In this document: positions 20,956-29,800 of the stretch, one piece after another
How the letters are laid out: every line of letters starts with the position of its first letter
Position numbering within the stretch: position 1 is the first letter of the stretch
Assembly: GCF_007858975.2 (NCBI RefSeq)
Contig: NZ_CP042220.2
Span: forward strand, 992,001-1,056,000
DNA length: 64,000 bases
From: Dickeya poaceiphila
GTDB taxonomy: Bacteria > Pseudomonadota > Gammaproteobacteria > Enterobacterales > Enterobacteriaceae
Reading direction: 5' to 3'
Notes under the pieces: model-generated
Seen by the model: only the letters and a program-made list of their open reading frames with translations
Database searches by the model: none
What the model was told of the DNA's origin: nothing
Made by a program: the position numbers and the translations under genes

Positions 20956-22470
20956 GTGTATGAAATTATAATAACTCTATTAATAGTGCTCTTAGGGATT
21001 TCTTCTGCCAGAAGCCGTAAATTTCAGGAAAAAGCCAACGCAGAACAAAAAAAGCAGGACTTCCTGAACATGGTGTTCTTTGCCGCCGAATACAGTCCAT
21101 CATCCATTATGATCGCTAATGAAAGCAGTGAGATTGTGTACGTAAACCGCCAGTTTACCGTTATGTCTGGTTATGAAGCGGAAGAGGTGATTGGCCGGAA
21201 AACGAATATATTAAGCTCTGGCATGACCAACGCCAGTGTGTATGAGGAACTATGGTCTACCTTGAATAAAGGTGAGATCTGGAACGGCGAGTTTGTTAAT
21301 CGTAAGAAAAACGGGCAGTTATATTGGGAAAAAGCCAGCATCGTCAAAATATATAATAAAGCCAGTGATGCCGTTCAGTTCGTTAGTATAAAAATGGATA
21401 TCACCGAGCGCAAGACGCAGGAGCATCATGACAACTCCTACAACCGTGCGCTGGAGTTACTGTCGAGCGGTGCGCCGCTGAAGGATATTCTGGATGCGAT
21501 TATCTTCAGTGTTGAGGAGAAGAATCCCGGCAGAATTGTCTGTTCCGTTCTGTTGGTTGACAAGGAAAATAAATGTCTGACCCTTGGCTCTGCTCCCAGC
21601 CTGCCGGGTTTTTACAAGAATGCTATCCACAACGTGAAGATTGCTGACGGTGCGGCTTCGTTTGGCTCTGCCGCCTATTCTGGCAAACGTGTTATCGCGG
21701 AAGATATTTCCACTCACCCCCATTGGACATTGTATAAAGGCCTGGCGTTGTATGCCGGGCTGCGTTCCTGCTGGTCTGAACCCATTTTTGGGCAGAACAA
21801 GGAAATTCTTGGGGTACTCAGTGTTTATCACCGCAAGGTCTATTCCCCGACAGAGGATGAAATTGCCTCTATTGAGAAATCTGCGCAACTGGTGTCGGTG
21901 GCTATCGAACGTTACCGTGCGATTGATATGCTGCGTCGTAGTGAAGAGCACTACCGGCAATTGGCCCATTACGATTCATTGACCTCGCTGGCCAATGGTT
22001 TGACATTTGCCGAGCAGATGGAGCAGGCTATCCAGTTATCCCGTCAGACAGGCAGGAAGATCGCGTTGATGTTCCTTGATCTGGATAAATTCAAGCAAAT
22101 TAATGATACCTTCGGCCATGCAACCGGGGATTTGCTGCTAAAAGAAGCAGCAGCGCGTATGCGAGGTGCAGTGCGTGAAACCGATACGGTTTATCGCCGC
22201 AGCGGTGATGAATTTATTATCCTGTTGCAAGGGATAAAAGAAGTCGAGAATCCGCTGTACGTCGCCGACAAGATCCACCATGCCCTCAACGAGCCTTTCT
22301 ATATTGAGGGCAAGAAATTAGATATCTCGTGCAGCATAGGTATTGCGCTGTATCCTGAACATGGAACGGATTCGCTGGCGTTAGCTATCAATGCTGATGC
22401 GGCGATGTATCAGGCGAAGGCGCTGGGACGCAGTCAAACTCAGATCTATCATGATCTGAATACTCACTAG
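20956..22470 (+). CDS. Membrane-anchored PAS-GAF-GGDEF diguanylate cyclase with SGDEF active site
   Basis: Predicted to make c-di-GMP from two GTP. One N-terminal membrane helix (residues ~3-16, IIITLLIVLLGIS), a PAS domain (~45-160, ending MDITERK), a GAF domain (~170-325) and a GGDEF domain (~340-500). The active-site motif is SGDEF (416-420), not GGDEF. The inhibitory I-site RETD (407-410) sits five residues before it, as in canonical enzymes. P. atrosepticum ECA3270, which lies in a similar locus, is an active cyclase with SGDEF, so activity is expected here. The GTG at 20956 is chosen because GAGGAG precedes it; a TTG at 20914 is an in-frame alternative. 504 residues. No partner gene within 700 bases upstream. 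Confidence 0.88.
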   Translation: MYEIIITLLIVLLGISSARSRKFQEKANAEQKKQDFLNMVFFAAEYSPSSIMIANESSEIVYVNRQFTVMSGYEAEEVIGRKTNILSSGMTNASVYEELWSTLNKGEIWNGEFVNRKKNGQLYWEKASIVKIYNKASDAVQFVSIKMDITERKTQEHHDNSYNRALELLSSGAPLKDILDAIIFSVEEKNPGRIVCSVLLVDKENKCLTLGSAPSLPGFYKNAIHNVKIADGAASFGSAAYSGKRVIAEDISTHPHWTLYKGLALYAGLRSCWSEPIFGQNKEILGVLSVYHRKVYSPTEDEIASIEKSAQLVSVAIERYRAIDMLRRSEEHYRQLAHYDSLTSLANGLTFAEQMEQAIQLSRQTGRKIALMFLDLDKFKQINDTFGHATGDLLLKEAAARMRGAVRETDTVYRRSGDEFIILLQGIKEVENPLYVADKIHHALNEPFYIEGKKLDISCSIGIALYPEHGTDSLALAINADAAMYQAKALGRSQTQIYHDLNTH

Positions 22471-22486
22471 TCGTCTTCGGCTGGCG

Positions 22487-23329
22487 TTATCGTTCCCGCA
22501 GCGCTTCTGTCCAGGCTTGCCGTATTGGTTTTAGCAAATAGCTAAGCAATGTTTTCCTGCCGGTAATCACATCAACATTGGCAATCATGCCGGGAAGAAT
22601 CAACTGTGGGTTGTCGTGAGTCCCCAGGTCGTTTTTCTCTGTGCGTAGCCGTATAAGGTAGAAGCTGTTACCTGCCTGATCGGTCATTACATCCTGACTG
22701 ATCTGATCGATATAACCTTTCAAGCTGCCAAATGTGGTGTAATCGTAAACGGCGAAAGTGATCATCGCATCCTGTCCAGGGCGCAAAAATGCTCTATCTT
22801 GTGGCTTTATACGCGCTTCAATCAGCAACTTGTCATCCAATGGGGCGATTTCCACCAGCGCACGGCCAGGAGAAATTTGCCCGGTAGTGGCATCGACAAG
22901 AATAGATTTGATAATACCCCGTACTGGCGCGGTGACCAGCGATAGCCTGTCCGCCGTATTTTCATTGGTATCAGGCGAGTGAGGCCGCTCACTATGCTCT
23001 AACTGCATCAGGGGATCACCTATGTTGACTATCTGCCCCTCGCGGATATGTAGCTTGCCCAGTTTACCTGCTTCCGGTGCCAGTACACTGTACTGAGGCG
23101 ATTGACTGAGCGTTTTCCCTGTCGCCGATACGACTTCATCCACGTTGGCAACCGCGGACCAGCCCATCAGAAAAACCACGAAGGCCAACATAGTCCAGAT
23201 CGATAACCGGATGAACATGGGTGTATCTTCCACCAGCGCCTGCCCGACATCCGGCAGCCCTTGCGACTCCTGATGGCGATGACCGAAGAAATATGTATTG
23301 ATAGAGCGAGCGAATTTAGCGAGAAGCAT
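22487..23329 (-). CDS. Type I secretion membrane fusion protein lacking the coiled-coil hairpin
   Basis: HlyD/LapC-like periplasmic adaptor. Seen in order: a cytoplasmic N-tail, one membrane helix (~40-60), the first lipoyl half (~78-111), a ~17-residue polar linker (112-128) and the second lipoyl half beginning VTAPVRGIIKS. A beta-barrel domain then runs to the family-typical end LLKPIRQAWTEALRER. HlyD-type proteins normally have a 100-200-residue alpha-helical hairpin where the linker is; here it is absent, so the protein is 280 residues rather than ~390-470. The hairpin usually contacts TolC, so either another protein bridges to the outer membrane or the system is impaired. The frame is intact. 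Overlaps the exporter gene by 14 bases and is co-transcribed with it. Confidence 0.88.
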   Translation of the reverse strand: MLLAKFARSINTYFFGHRHQESQGLPDVGQALVEDTPMFIRLSIWTMLAFVVFLMGWSAVANVDEVVSATGKTLSQSPQYSVLAPEAGKLGKLHIREGQIVNIGDPLMQLEHSERPHSPDTNENTADRLSLVTAPVRGIIKSILVDATTGQISPGRALVEIAPLDDKLLIEARIKPQDRAFLRPGQDAMITFAVYDYTTFGSLKGYIDQISQDVMTDQAGNSFYLIRLRTEKNDLGTHDNPQLILPGMIANVDVITGRKTLLSYLLKPIRQAWTEALRER

Positions 23330-25502
23330 TGATCTGTCCCTTCTTTAATGCGTCCAGTACGATGGCTTTGGGACCATCGGCGATAATACGTCCTTTGTCT
23401 ACGATAACGAGTCTATCTACCAGTGTCAGCATGGAAACCCGGTGTGTGACCAACAGCAGTGTTCTGTTGGCGAGAATGGCTTGTAGGGCTTGCTTAAAGC
23501 GGTCTTCACTGCTGTTGTCCATGGCGCTGGTCGGCTCGTCAAGCAGCAGGATAGGCGGGTCAAGCAGCAACGCACGGGCAATAGCGACGGCTTGTTTCTG
23601 ACCGCCCGACAAATGCATCCCTCGCTCACCAACCTGTAGGTTGTAACCATCCGGATGTAGTCGGGCGAAATCGTTGACGCCAGCGATATCTGCCACTCGC
23701 AGCATAGCGTCGTCTTCAACATAACGGGCACCGAAAATCAGGTTGTCCCGCAGCGTACCGCTAAACAGTTGAATATCCTGTGGCACATAACCGATGTGGT
23801 GGCGCAGGTCGGCGATGTCGAACTGACGTGCGTCAACACCGTCGATCAATAGATTACCGGTGGTTGGTTGGTAAAGGTTGACGATCAATTTTTCCAGTGA
23901 GCTTTTACCTGAGCCGGTACGACCAATAATGCCGACTTTTTCGCCAGCACGAATTGACAGATTAATATCAATCAGGGCGCGGTTTTTCTGCTCCGGATAG
24001 CTGAAAGTCACGTCGCAAAACTCAATGCTGCCCTGAATGCTTTCTCGTTTCAAAGGGGAGGGGTGATCGCCTCTCTCTTGCGGTAGCGCCATTAATTCAT
24101 GCGTTTCTTCCAGGGTTAACCGGGTCTGCAGGTAGCGGATAAACAGCTCGGACAGTGTTCCCAGCGTCATCAACACCCGGCTGTTAAGCAGATAACAGGC
24201 GAACAGCGAACCTGGCGTCAACTGCGCGCTCAGCAACAGATAGACCCCTACGACCATCATGACGACGCTGGCGAGATGCTGGCATGTTTGGGTCAGATGG
24301 ACGGCGAGGGCCGATAAGGTTTTCGCCCTTGAGCTGAGTCGGCTGATGTCACTGCTGATTTGTTCCCACTGACGCTGGCGTTCACCTTCGGCATTATGGA
24401 TTTTAATGGTGTCTAGTCCGCTCAGCGTTTCCGTCAGCAGTGCTTGTCGTTGTTCAGTTAGTCGGCGGGAATGCGTGTGCGCCGTCAATATAGGCTTTTG
24501 CAGGAGTACATTGATCACTAAAACCAGTAGCAACGTCAGCAAGGGCACCCAGAGCAGCGGACCTCCCAGTATGCCGAGTAAGATCAGCATCAGCAGCGTA
24601 AATGGGAAATCGAGCAATGTTCCCAGCGATAACGACGATAACGTGTCGTACAATGACTGAAGTTCCCGCACCCGATGAGCGACGGTGCCGATGCGTGCCG
24701 GAAAGACCGAGCGCATCATGCCCACCAGACGCTCGAATAAGGTGGCGGAAAGCAGAAGATCGGTCTTTTTCCCAGCAATATCCAGGCAAACACTGCGTAA
24801 TATCTTCATGATAAGCTCAAACAGCAGTGCGATGCCGAGGCCGGAAGCTAATACCCACAACGTATTTGTCGTTTGATTGGGGAGCACCCGATCATAGACC
24901 TGCATAACGAACAGCGGGATAAATAGCGCGATGATGTTGATCAACAGGCTGACGATGGCTGCATCCAGATACAGATTGCGTGATAGTTTCAACGTGTCGC
25001 GGAACCAGGCTTTACTTCGTGGCAGTAATGTCGCTGGCGATGCGTCGAAACGGGGGGCTGGCTGGGCAAACATGATTAACCCCAGATAGTTTTGCTGCAG
25101 CGTATTGTGATCAACCGTGATTTCGCCGCCTTCGGTTTCGCCGGTCATCAGACGCGCGTTACCGTCTGTTGTCCAACCCAGCAGGATAGCGGCACGGCCT
25201 TCGCGTAGTAACAACATTGCAGGTAGCGACATGGACGGAATGGCGTTTAACGAACGTTTAAGTATCCGGGCACGTAAACCTGCGCGTGCAGCAGCACGCG
25301 GCAGCAGGCTGGCAGGCAAACGTAGGTCTTCAAGCGGTAAGCCTGCGGTCAGCGTGGTACGGCTGGCTGGTTTTCCTTGTAATTGGCACAGGACCTGCAA
25401 GCTGTCGAGCAACGGGTCATCATGGCGGATACGAGGATCCTGATGTTGCGCAGAATGGTGCGGTTCTTCGCTGCCAGATGGCTGCTTATAGTGTGTATTC
25501 AT
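23316..25502 (-). CDS. Type I secretion ABC exporter (LapB-like, C39-like N-domain)
   Basis: Inner membrane ATPase/permease for protein export, 728 residues. Residues ~30-150 form a peptidase-C39-like domain in which the catalytic Cys position reads as DPLLD and the His position as GRAAIL. It therefore should not cut double-glycine leaders and fits exporters of RTX-type substrates with C-terminal signals. A six-helix membrane domain (~165-420) follows, then an ATPase with Walker A GRTGSGKSS (~residue 525), the Q loop YVPQD, signature LSGGQKQ, Walker B ILLLDEPTSAMD and the H loop VTHR. All ATPase motifs are intact. First gene of a two-gene operon with the membrane fusion protein. No substrate or outer-membrane channel is nearby. 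Confidence 0.92.
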   Translation of the reverse strand: MNTHYKQPSGSEEPHHSAQHQDPRIRHDDPLLDSLQVLCQLQGKPASRTTLTAGLPLEDLRLPASLLPRAAARAGLRARILKRSLNAIPSMSLPAMLLLREGRAAILLGWTTDGNARLMTGETEGGEITVDHNTLQQNYLGLIMFAQPAPRFDASPATLLPRSKAWFRDTLKLSRNLYLDAAIVSLLINIIALFIPLFVMQVYDRVLPNQTTNTLWVLASGLGIALLFELIMKILRSVCLDIAGKKTDLLLSATLFERLVGMMRSVFPARIGTVAHRVRELQSLYDTLSSLSLGTLLDFPFTLLMLILLGILGGPLLWVPLLTLLLVLVINVLLQKPILTAHTHSRRLTEQRQALLTETLSGLDTIKIHNAEGERQRQWEQISSDISRLSSRAKTLSALAVHLTQTCQHLASVVMMVVGVYLLLSAQLTPGSLFACYLLNSRVLMTLGTLSELFIRYLQTRLTLEETHELMALPQERGDHPSPLKRESIQGSIEFCDVTFSYPEQKNRALIDINLSIRAGEKVGIIGRTGSGKSSLEKLIVNLYQPTTGNLLIDGVDARQFDIADLRHHIGYVPQDIQLFSGTLRDNLIFGARYVEDDAMLRVADIAGVNDFARLHPDGYNLQVGERGMHLSGGQKQAVAIARALLLDPPILLLDEPTSAMDNSSEDRFKQALQAILANRTLLLVTHRVSMLTLVDRLVIVDKGRIIADGPKAIVLDALKKGQINASR

Positions 25503-26137
25503 GTCGCTATGCGTTCCTTAGCCACCAAGTGTTTGCTTACAGGTACATGTCATTTCAGGTGCATCAGTCAGAATAATGTCGGTTTTGAGGCCGCTTTATC
25601 GATCCACTTTGTTGAGAAACCTCGAATGGCGGTCAATATAACTGACATTTGGGTGCGACATAATACGCTTGTTAATCGGTATGCTGACAACTATTAGCTA
25701 TGAATCATCTGCTATAAAATGCGAATGGCGGACAGAGAATCTGTGTGGATAGCTTGCCCACCGATGGTGAAAATGCCATGCTGATAAATGGCCTAACGTG
25801 ATGTGCTGATGAGGGATCGTGAAGCGTGTTCTGGCCTCGCTGCAGGGAGTTCACTCGTGCGACGCCGCTGATTCCACCGGCAGACGACTATGCAATTATT
25901 GGCTTGCATCGCCTGCTGTGGGTGGAGACGATGGGTTTTCATGTCGGCATCTTGTGGTAGCTCATGTGTGAGATGTGTGCGTGGCTGCGGTTGCTAACCG
26001 CTGCCAAGTCGATGGTCACATGTGTCCTGATCCGCTTTGTCTGCCGACTTGCAGCACGGTATACAATAAAAACCCTAATCAGGAGCAAATTCACCCTGAC
26101 GGTGTGCTTGCTATATTGTTCATAAAAAGGGCTAGAT
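25503..26137. other. Intergenic region between the T1SS operon and the next gene
   Basis: 635 bases holding the divergent promoters of the exporter operon and the gene at 26138. No reading frame with family character was found on either strand. In related loci an outer-membrane channel or a large repeat adhesin lies near such an exporter; nothing of that kind remains here. Confidence 0.45.
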
Positions 26138-26479
26138 ATGTTTTACATTCTGCGTGACAGCAACGGCCATATTATCCGAGTAGAAGAATTACCGTTTCCA
26201 GAAATGAACGGCGAGTTGCCGGATGATTCTGTAGAAGCCACAGCATGGCTGAATAATCAGCAGGCCATTATGGCTAAGATTGAGCGGTTGCGCAGTAGCG
26301 ATCTGGAAATGGTACGTGTGCTGGAAGATCTGATTCAGGTATTGATCACCAAAGGGCAGATCAACATCACCGATTTCCCGGCCGCTGCACAGCTTAAACT
26401 CGTCAACCGGGCGCGGGATCGTGAAGAGTTGGGTAGTCTGGAGTCGTTGATCCGCGATGATGAGGACAAGCTCTTCTGA
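26138..26479 (+). CDS. Conserved small protein of unknown function
   Basis: 113 residues, acidic and probably cytoplasmic, with no signal peptide or membrane helix. The N-terminal part (FYILRDSNGHIIRVEELPFPEM) looks like a short beta unit. The rest looks helical (DLEMVRVLEDLIQVLITKGQINITDFPAAAQLKL). It resembles a family in gammaproteobacteria often mislabelled as a tryptophan synthase beta-like protein; it has no such activity by sequence. No operon partner: a strong terminator follows immediately. Confidence 0.8.
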   Translation: MFYILRDSNGHIIRVEELPFPEMNGELPDDSVEATAWLNNQQAIMAKIERLRSSDLEMVRVLEDLIQVLITKGQINITDFPAAAQLKLVNRARDREELGSLESLIRDDEDKLF

Positions 26480-26496
26480 CGTTGAGACGTGCTGAC

Positions 26497-26532
26497 AAAA
26501 CGGCTTGCCAGTTACCCTGCAAGCCGTTTTTT
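26497..26532 (+). terminator. Rho-independent terminator
   Basis: Perfect 12-bp stem AAAACGGCTTGC / GCAAGCCGTTTT with a 10-base loop and T tail, 17 bases past the stop of the small conserved gene. Confidence 0.88.
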
Positions 26533-26600
26533 ATTGGTTTGGCAGATGGTGAGCGCTCGTGTGCGACAATCGGTATAACCCGATTCAAGGTGGCTGAATA

Positions 26601-27530
26601 ATGATAAAAAACGAAAAAAAGGTGGATTTCGGCACGTTACTATCAGAAACCCGCAATCCGGCATCCATGAATTTGGATCTGCTGTCCACGCTGGACATGG
26701 TGTCGTTGTTCAATCAGGAAGATCATCGTGTGCCGGAGGCGATCCGTGAAGTATTGCCTGCGATTGCTCAGGCGGTAGATGCCGCCGCCGATTGCCTGAA
26801 GGCTGGCGGGCGAATTATCTATCTGGGGGCTGGCACCAGTGGTCGTCTTGGCGTATTAGATGCCTCGGAATGTCCGCCCACCTTTGGGGTGCCGCATGGA
26901 TTGGTGGTGGGGGTGATCGCTGGCGGCCCTGGTGCGTTGCTAAAGGCGGTAGAGGGCGCCGAGGATGACCCGTCGTTAGGCGAAGCGGATTTAGTCGCGT
27001 TGACATTAACCCCTCAGGATATGGTCGTCGGTCTTGCTGCGTCGGGGCGAACGCCCTATGTGATTGGCGGCTTGCGTTATGCTCGTGCATTAGGCTGCCG
27101 TACCGCCGCTATCTCCTGCAATCCACATTCACCGATTGCACAGGCAGCAGGGATCGCCATTTCTCCGCTGGTTGGGCCGGAAGTCTTGACGGGGTCTACC
27201 CGACTGAAATCTGGAACGGCGCAAAAATTAGTGCTGAACATGATTTCCACCGGTGCGATGGTACGACTGGGCAAGGTATACCAGAACCTGATGGTGGATG
27301 TGAAAGCCACCAACGTGAAATTGGTGGATCGTGCCTGCCGTATCCTGATGGAGGCTACCGGTATTGATCGGGATTCTGCACAGCGGTATTTGGTGCAGAC
27401 TGATTATGAAGTCAAACCGGCAATAGTCATGGTGGTGACTGGCTGCGATGCGCCACTGGCCAGGCAACGTTTAGCGGAGACAAGTGGTTATCTGCGCGAT
27501 GCGTTGTGCGAAGAACGGGCGAAAAGCTAA
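26601..27530 (+). CDS. murQ: N-acetylmuramic acid 6-phosphate etherase
   Basis: Cleaves the lactyl ether of N-acetylmuramic acid 6-phosphate during recycling of cell-wall sugar. Sugar isomerase (SIS) fold with [25 protein letters not shown] near residues 70-95 and the family segment [16 protein letters not shown]. 309 residues, normal for MurQ (298 in E. coli). No murP transporter or murR regulator lies beside it, unlike the E. coli murQP arrangement. tadA follows after 18 bases and may be co-transcribed. Confidence 0.95.
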   Translation: MIKNEKKVDFGTLLSETRNPASMNLDLLSTLDMVSLFNQEDHRVPEAIREVLPAIAQAVDAAADCLKAGGRIIYLGAGTSGRLGVLDASECPPTFGVPHGLVVGVIAGGPGALLKAVEGAEDDPSLGEADLVALTLTPQDMVVGLAASGRTPYVIGGLRYARALGCRTAAISCNPHSPIAQAAGIAISPLVGPEVLTGSTRLKSGTAQKLVLNMISTGAMVRLGKVYQNLMVDVKATNVKLVDRACRILMEATGIDRDSAQRYLVQTDYEVKPAIVMVVTGCDAPLARQRLAETSGYLRDALCEERAKS

Positions 27531-28052
<522 letters not shown>

Positions 28053-28063
28053 CCGGGCGTGCC

Positions 28064-29527
28064 TTAGCGGGGGTGGGCGGAATTGGCTGTCAACTGTTCT
28101 GGTGGTACGGCGGGGTAGGCACTGGCGGCCAGTTGTTGCTGTGATGCCCGGTTTTCTTTCTCTGCAAGATATCCGACCAGGCTGACCATATAGCGCCGGA
28201 TATTTTCCACGTAATCATAAGCCTCCTGACCGCGGGCGTAACCGTTGGCGGTCTGGGTGTAATAGCGCTTTTGGGCCAGCATCGGCAAACGTATTTTGAC
28301 ATCGGCCCAACTGTCCGGATTGCCTTTCTGTGTTTCTGTGAGTTTACGGGCATCCATCATATGGGCGTATCCCATGTTATAGGCGGCTAGCGCAAACCAG
28401 ATACGTTCGTCTGCCGGAATGGTGGCGGGTACCTGTTGCATCATCTGACTCAGGTATCTGGCACCGCCGCGGATGCTTTCCTCTGGATTAAGTCTATTTG
28501 CCACATCCAGGCTGTCAGCAGTATTGCGGGTCAGCATCATCAGGCCGCGTACCCCGGTTGGCGAGGTTGCCAGCGGGTTCCAGTGCGATTCCTGGTACGA
28601 AATAGCGGCCAGCAGTTTCCAGTCGATCTCTCTGGCATATTTTTCGAACAGTGGGCGCAGGCCCGGTAACGTACTGTCGATAGCGCTAAGGAACGTGGTG
28701 GTATCCACATAATCGAACTCACCGACGTGACCGAGGTATTTTTCTTCCAGACGGGCAAGGGTGCCGTCTTCCATTATCTGGCTGAAAAAATCCAGTAATG
28801 CGGCGGAGAGGCTGTCGTCATGGGTTTGTCGCAGATACCAGGTAACCGGTTCTTCATCGCTCAGGTCAAATGATACGGCTAACTGCGGGTGAATACGTTG
28901 CATCAGACCGATGTTGATGGAGTCAGCGATGGTGTAATCCAGTTTTCCTTCCGCCACCTGCTTTAGCAGATCCAGTTCGGACACATTGGTAGCGACTTCC
29001 CAGCTCAGTTGCGGGTATTTGCTCGCTTTAAGGTCACGCAGCATGGCGGTGTGCGCCGAACCGGACAGTACGGTCAGTTTACCCTGCAACTTGTCCAGCG
29101 AGTTGGGGCGAGCCGTACCCATGCGGTAGACCAGTTGCTGTGACACTGAATAATAGGACGGCCCTGCCTGGAAACGGCTCAGACGCTCCCGGTTATAAAT
29201 CAAACCGGCAGCCAGCAGATCAGCCGTGTTGTTATCCAGATCGCTGAACAAATCATCGACATTTTGGCGCACCGATACCACCAGCCGCACGCCGAGGTAA
29301 TCGGCGAATCGCTTGGCCAGTTCGTAATCCAGTCCGGTGGGGGAACCGTTACTGAGGAAATAAGTCAGCGGAGAGGTCACGGTGCTGATACGTAGCTCGC
29401 CACGTGAAAGGATTTGCCTTAGCTGAACGTCCTGGTCGCTGCGCCATGGAATATTTGGCCACAATGCCAGCGTTAACAGCAAAGCGATTACCCCGATGAA
29501 TACATAATTTATCGTTAAACGCTTCAA
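28064..29527 (-). CDS. mltF: Membrane-bound lytic murein transglycosylase F
   Basis: Cuts peptidoglycan glycan strands, leaving 1,6-anhydromuramic ends. An N-terminal membrane/signal segment ([18 protein letters not shown]), an amino-acid-binding-like regulatory domain (~45-265), then a lysozyme-like transglycosylase domain with the catalytic Glu in [23 protein letters not shown]. 487 residues. Divergent from purL, as in E. coli. Its anhydro-sugar products feed the recycling route that includes MurQ, encoded 1.5 kb away. Confidence 0.95.
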   Translation of the reverse strand: MKRLTINYVFIGVIALLLTLALWPNIPWRSDQDVQLRQILSRGELRISTVTSPLTYFLSNGSPTGLDYELAKRFADYLGVRLVVSVRQNVDDLFSDLDNNTADLLAAGLIYNRERLSRFQAGPSYYSVSQQLVYRMGTARPNSLDKLQGKLTVLSGSAHTAMLRDLKASKYPQLSWEVATNVSELDLLKQVAEGKLDYTIADSINIGLMQRIHPQLAVSFDLSDEEPVTWYLRQTHDDSLSAALLDFFSQIMEDGTLARLEEKYLGHVGEFDYVDTTTFLSAIDSTLPGLRPLFEKYAREIDWKLLAAISYQESHWNPLATSPTGVRGLMMLTRNTADSLDVANRLNPEESIRGGARYLSQMMQQVPATIPADERIWFALAAYNMGYAHMMDARKLTETQKGNPDSWADVKIRLPMLAQKRYYTQTANGYARGQEAYDYVENIRRYMVSLVGYLAEKENRASQQQLAASAYPAVPPEQLTANSAHPR

Positions 29528-29692
29528 TGAGTTGTCTCTCGGCGGCCAGTTGGCCTGTCTGTCTGTAACGGCAGTTTCTTATACGTCTGTCCCAGAGTCG
29601 GGGGCATTTTGCTTAACAAACCGCCAGTGTGCAACTGTTATTCGTTTGTCTATAGTTTGACCGCTGCATGTCTGCAATGTTTAACAATCGCT

Positions 29693-29708
29693 ACGCAAAC
29701 GGTTTCGT
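29693..29708 (+). promoter_or_regulatory. PurR operator of purL
   Basis: ACGCAAACGGTTTCGT fits the PurR consensus ANGCAANCGNTTNCNT at every defined base. It overlaps the -35 position of a promoter with TATAAT at 29726-29731, about 100 bases before purL, so binding would block initiation when purines are plentiful. Confidence 0.85.
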
Positions 29709-29800
29709 CGCGCGTCACTATTCTCTATAATAGCGCGCGTTTCCCCCCTGTAGCGCCCTGACGCACTGTCTCCGGTGCCTCGAAGACGAGAGAAATTTAG

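Noticed and set aside
25383..25697. Plus-strand frame overlapping the start of the ABC exporter
   Set aside because: Mostly antisense to the well-supported exporter gene; codon pattern and peptide look random.
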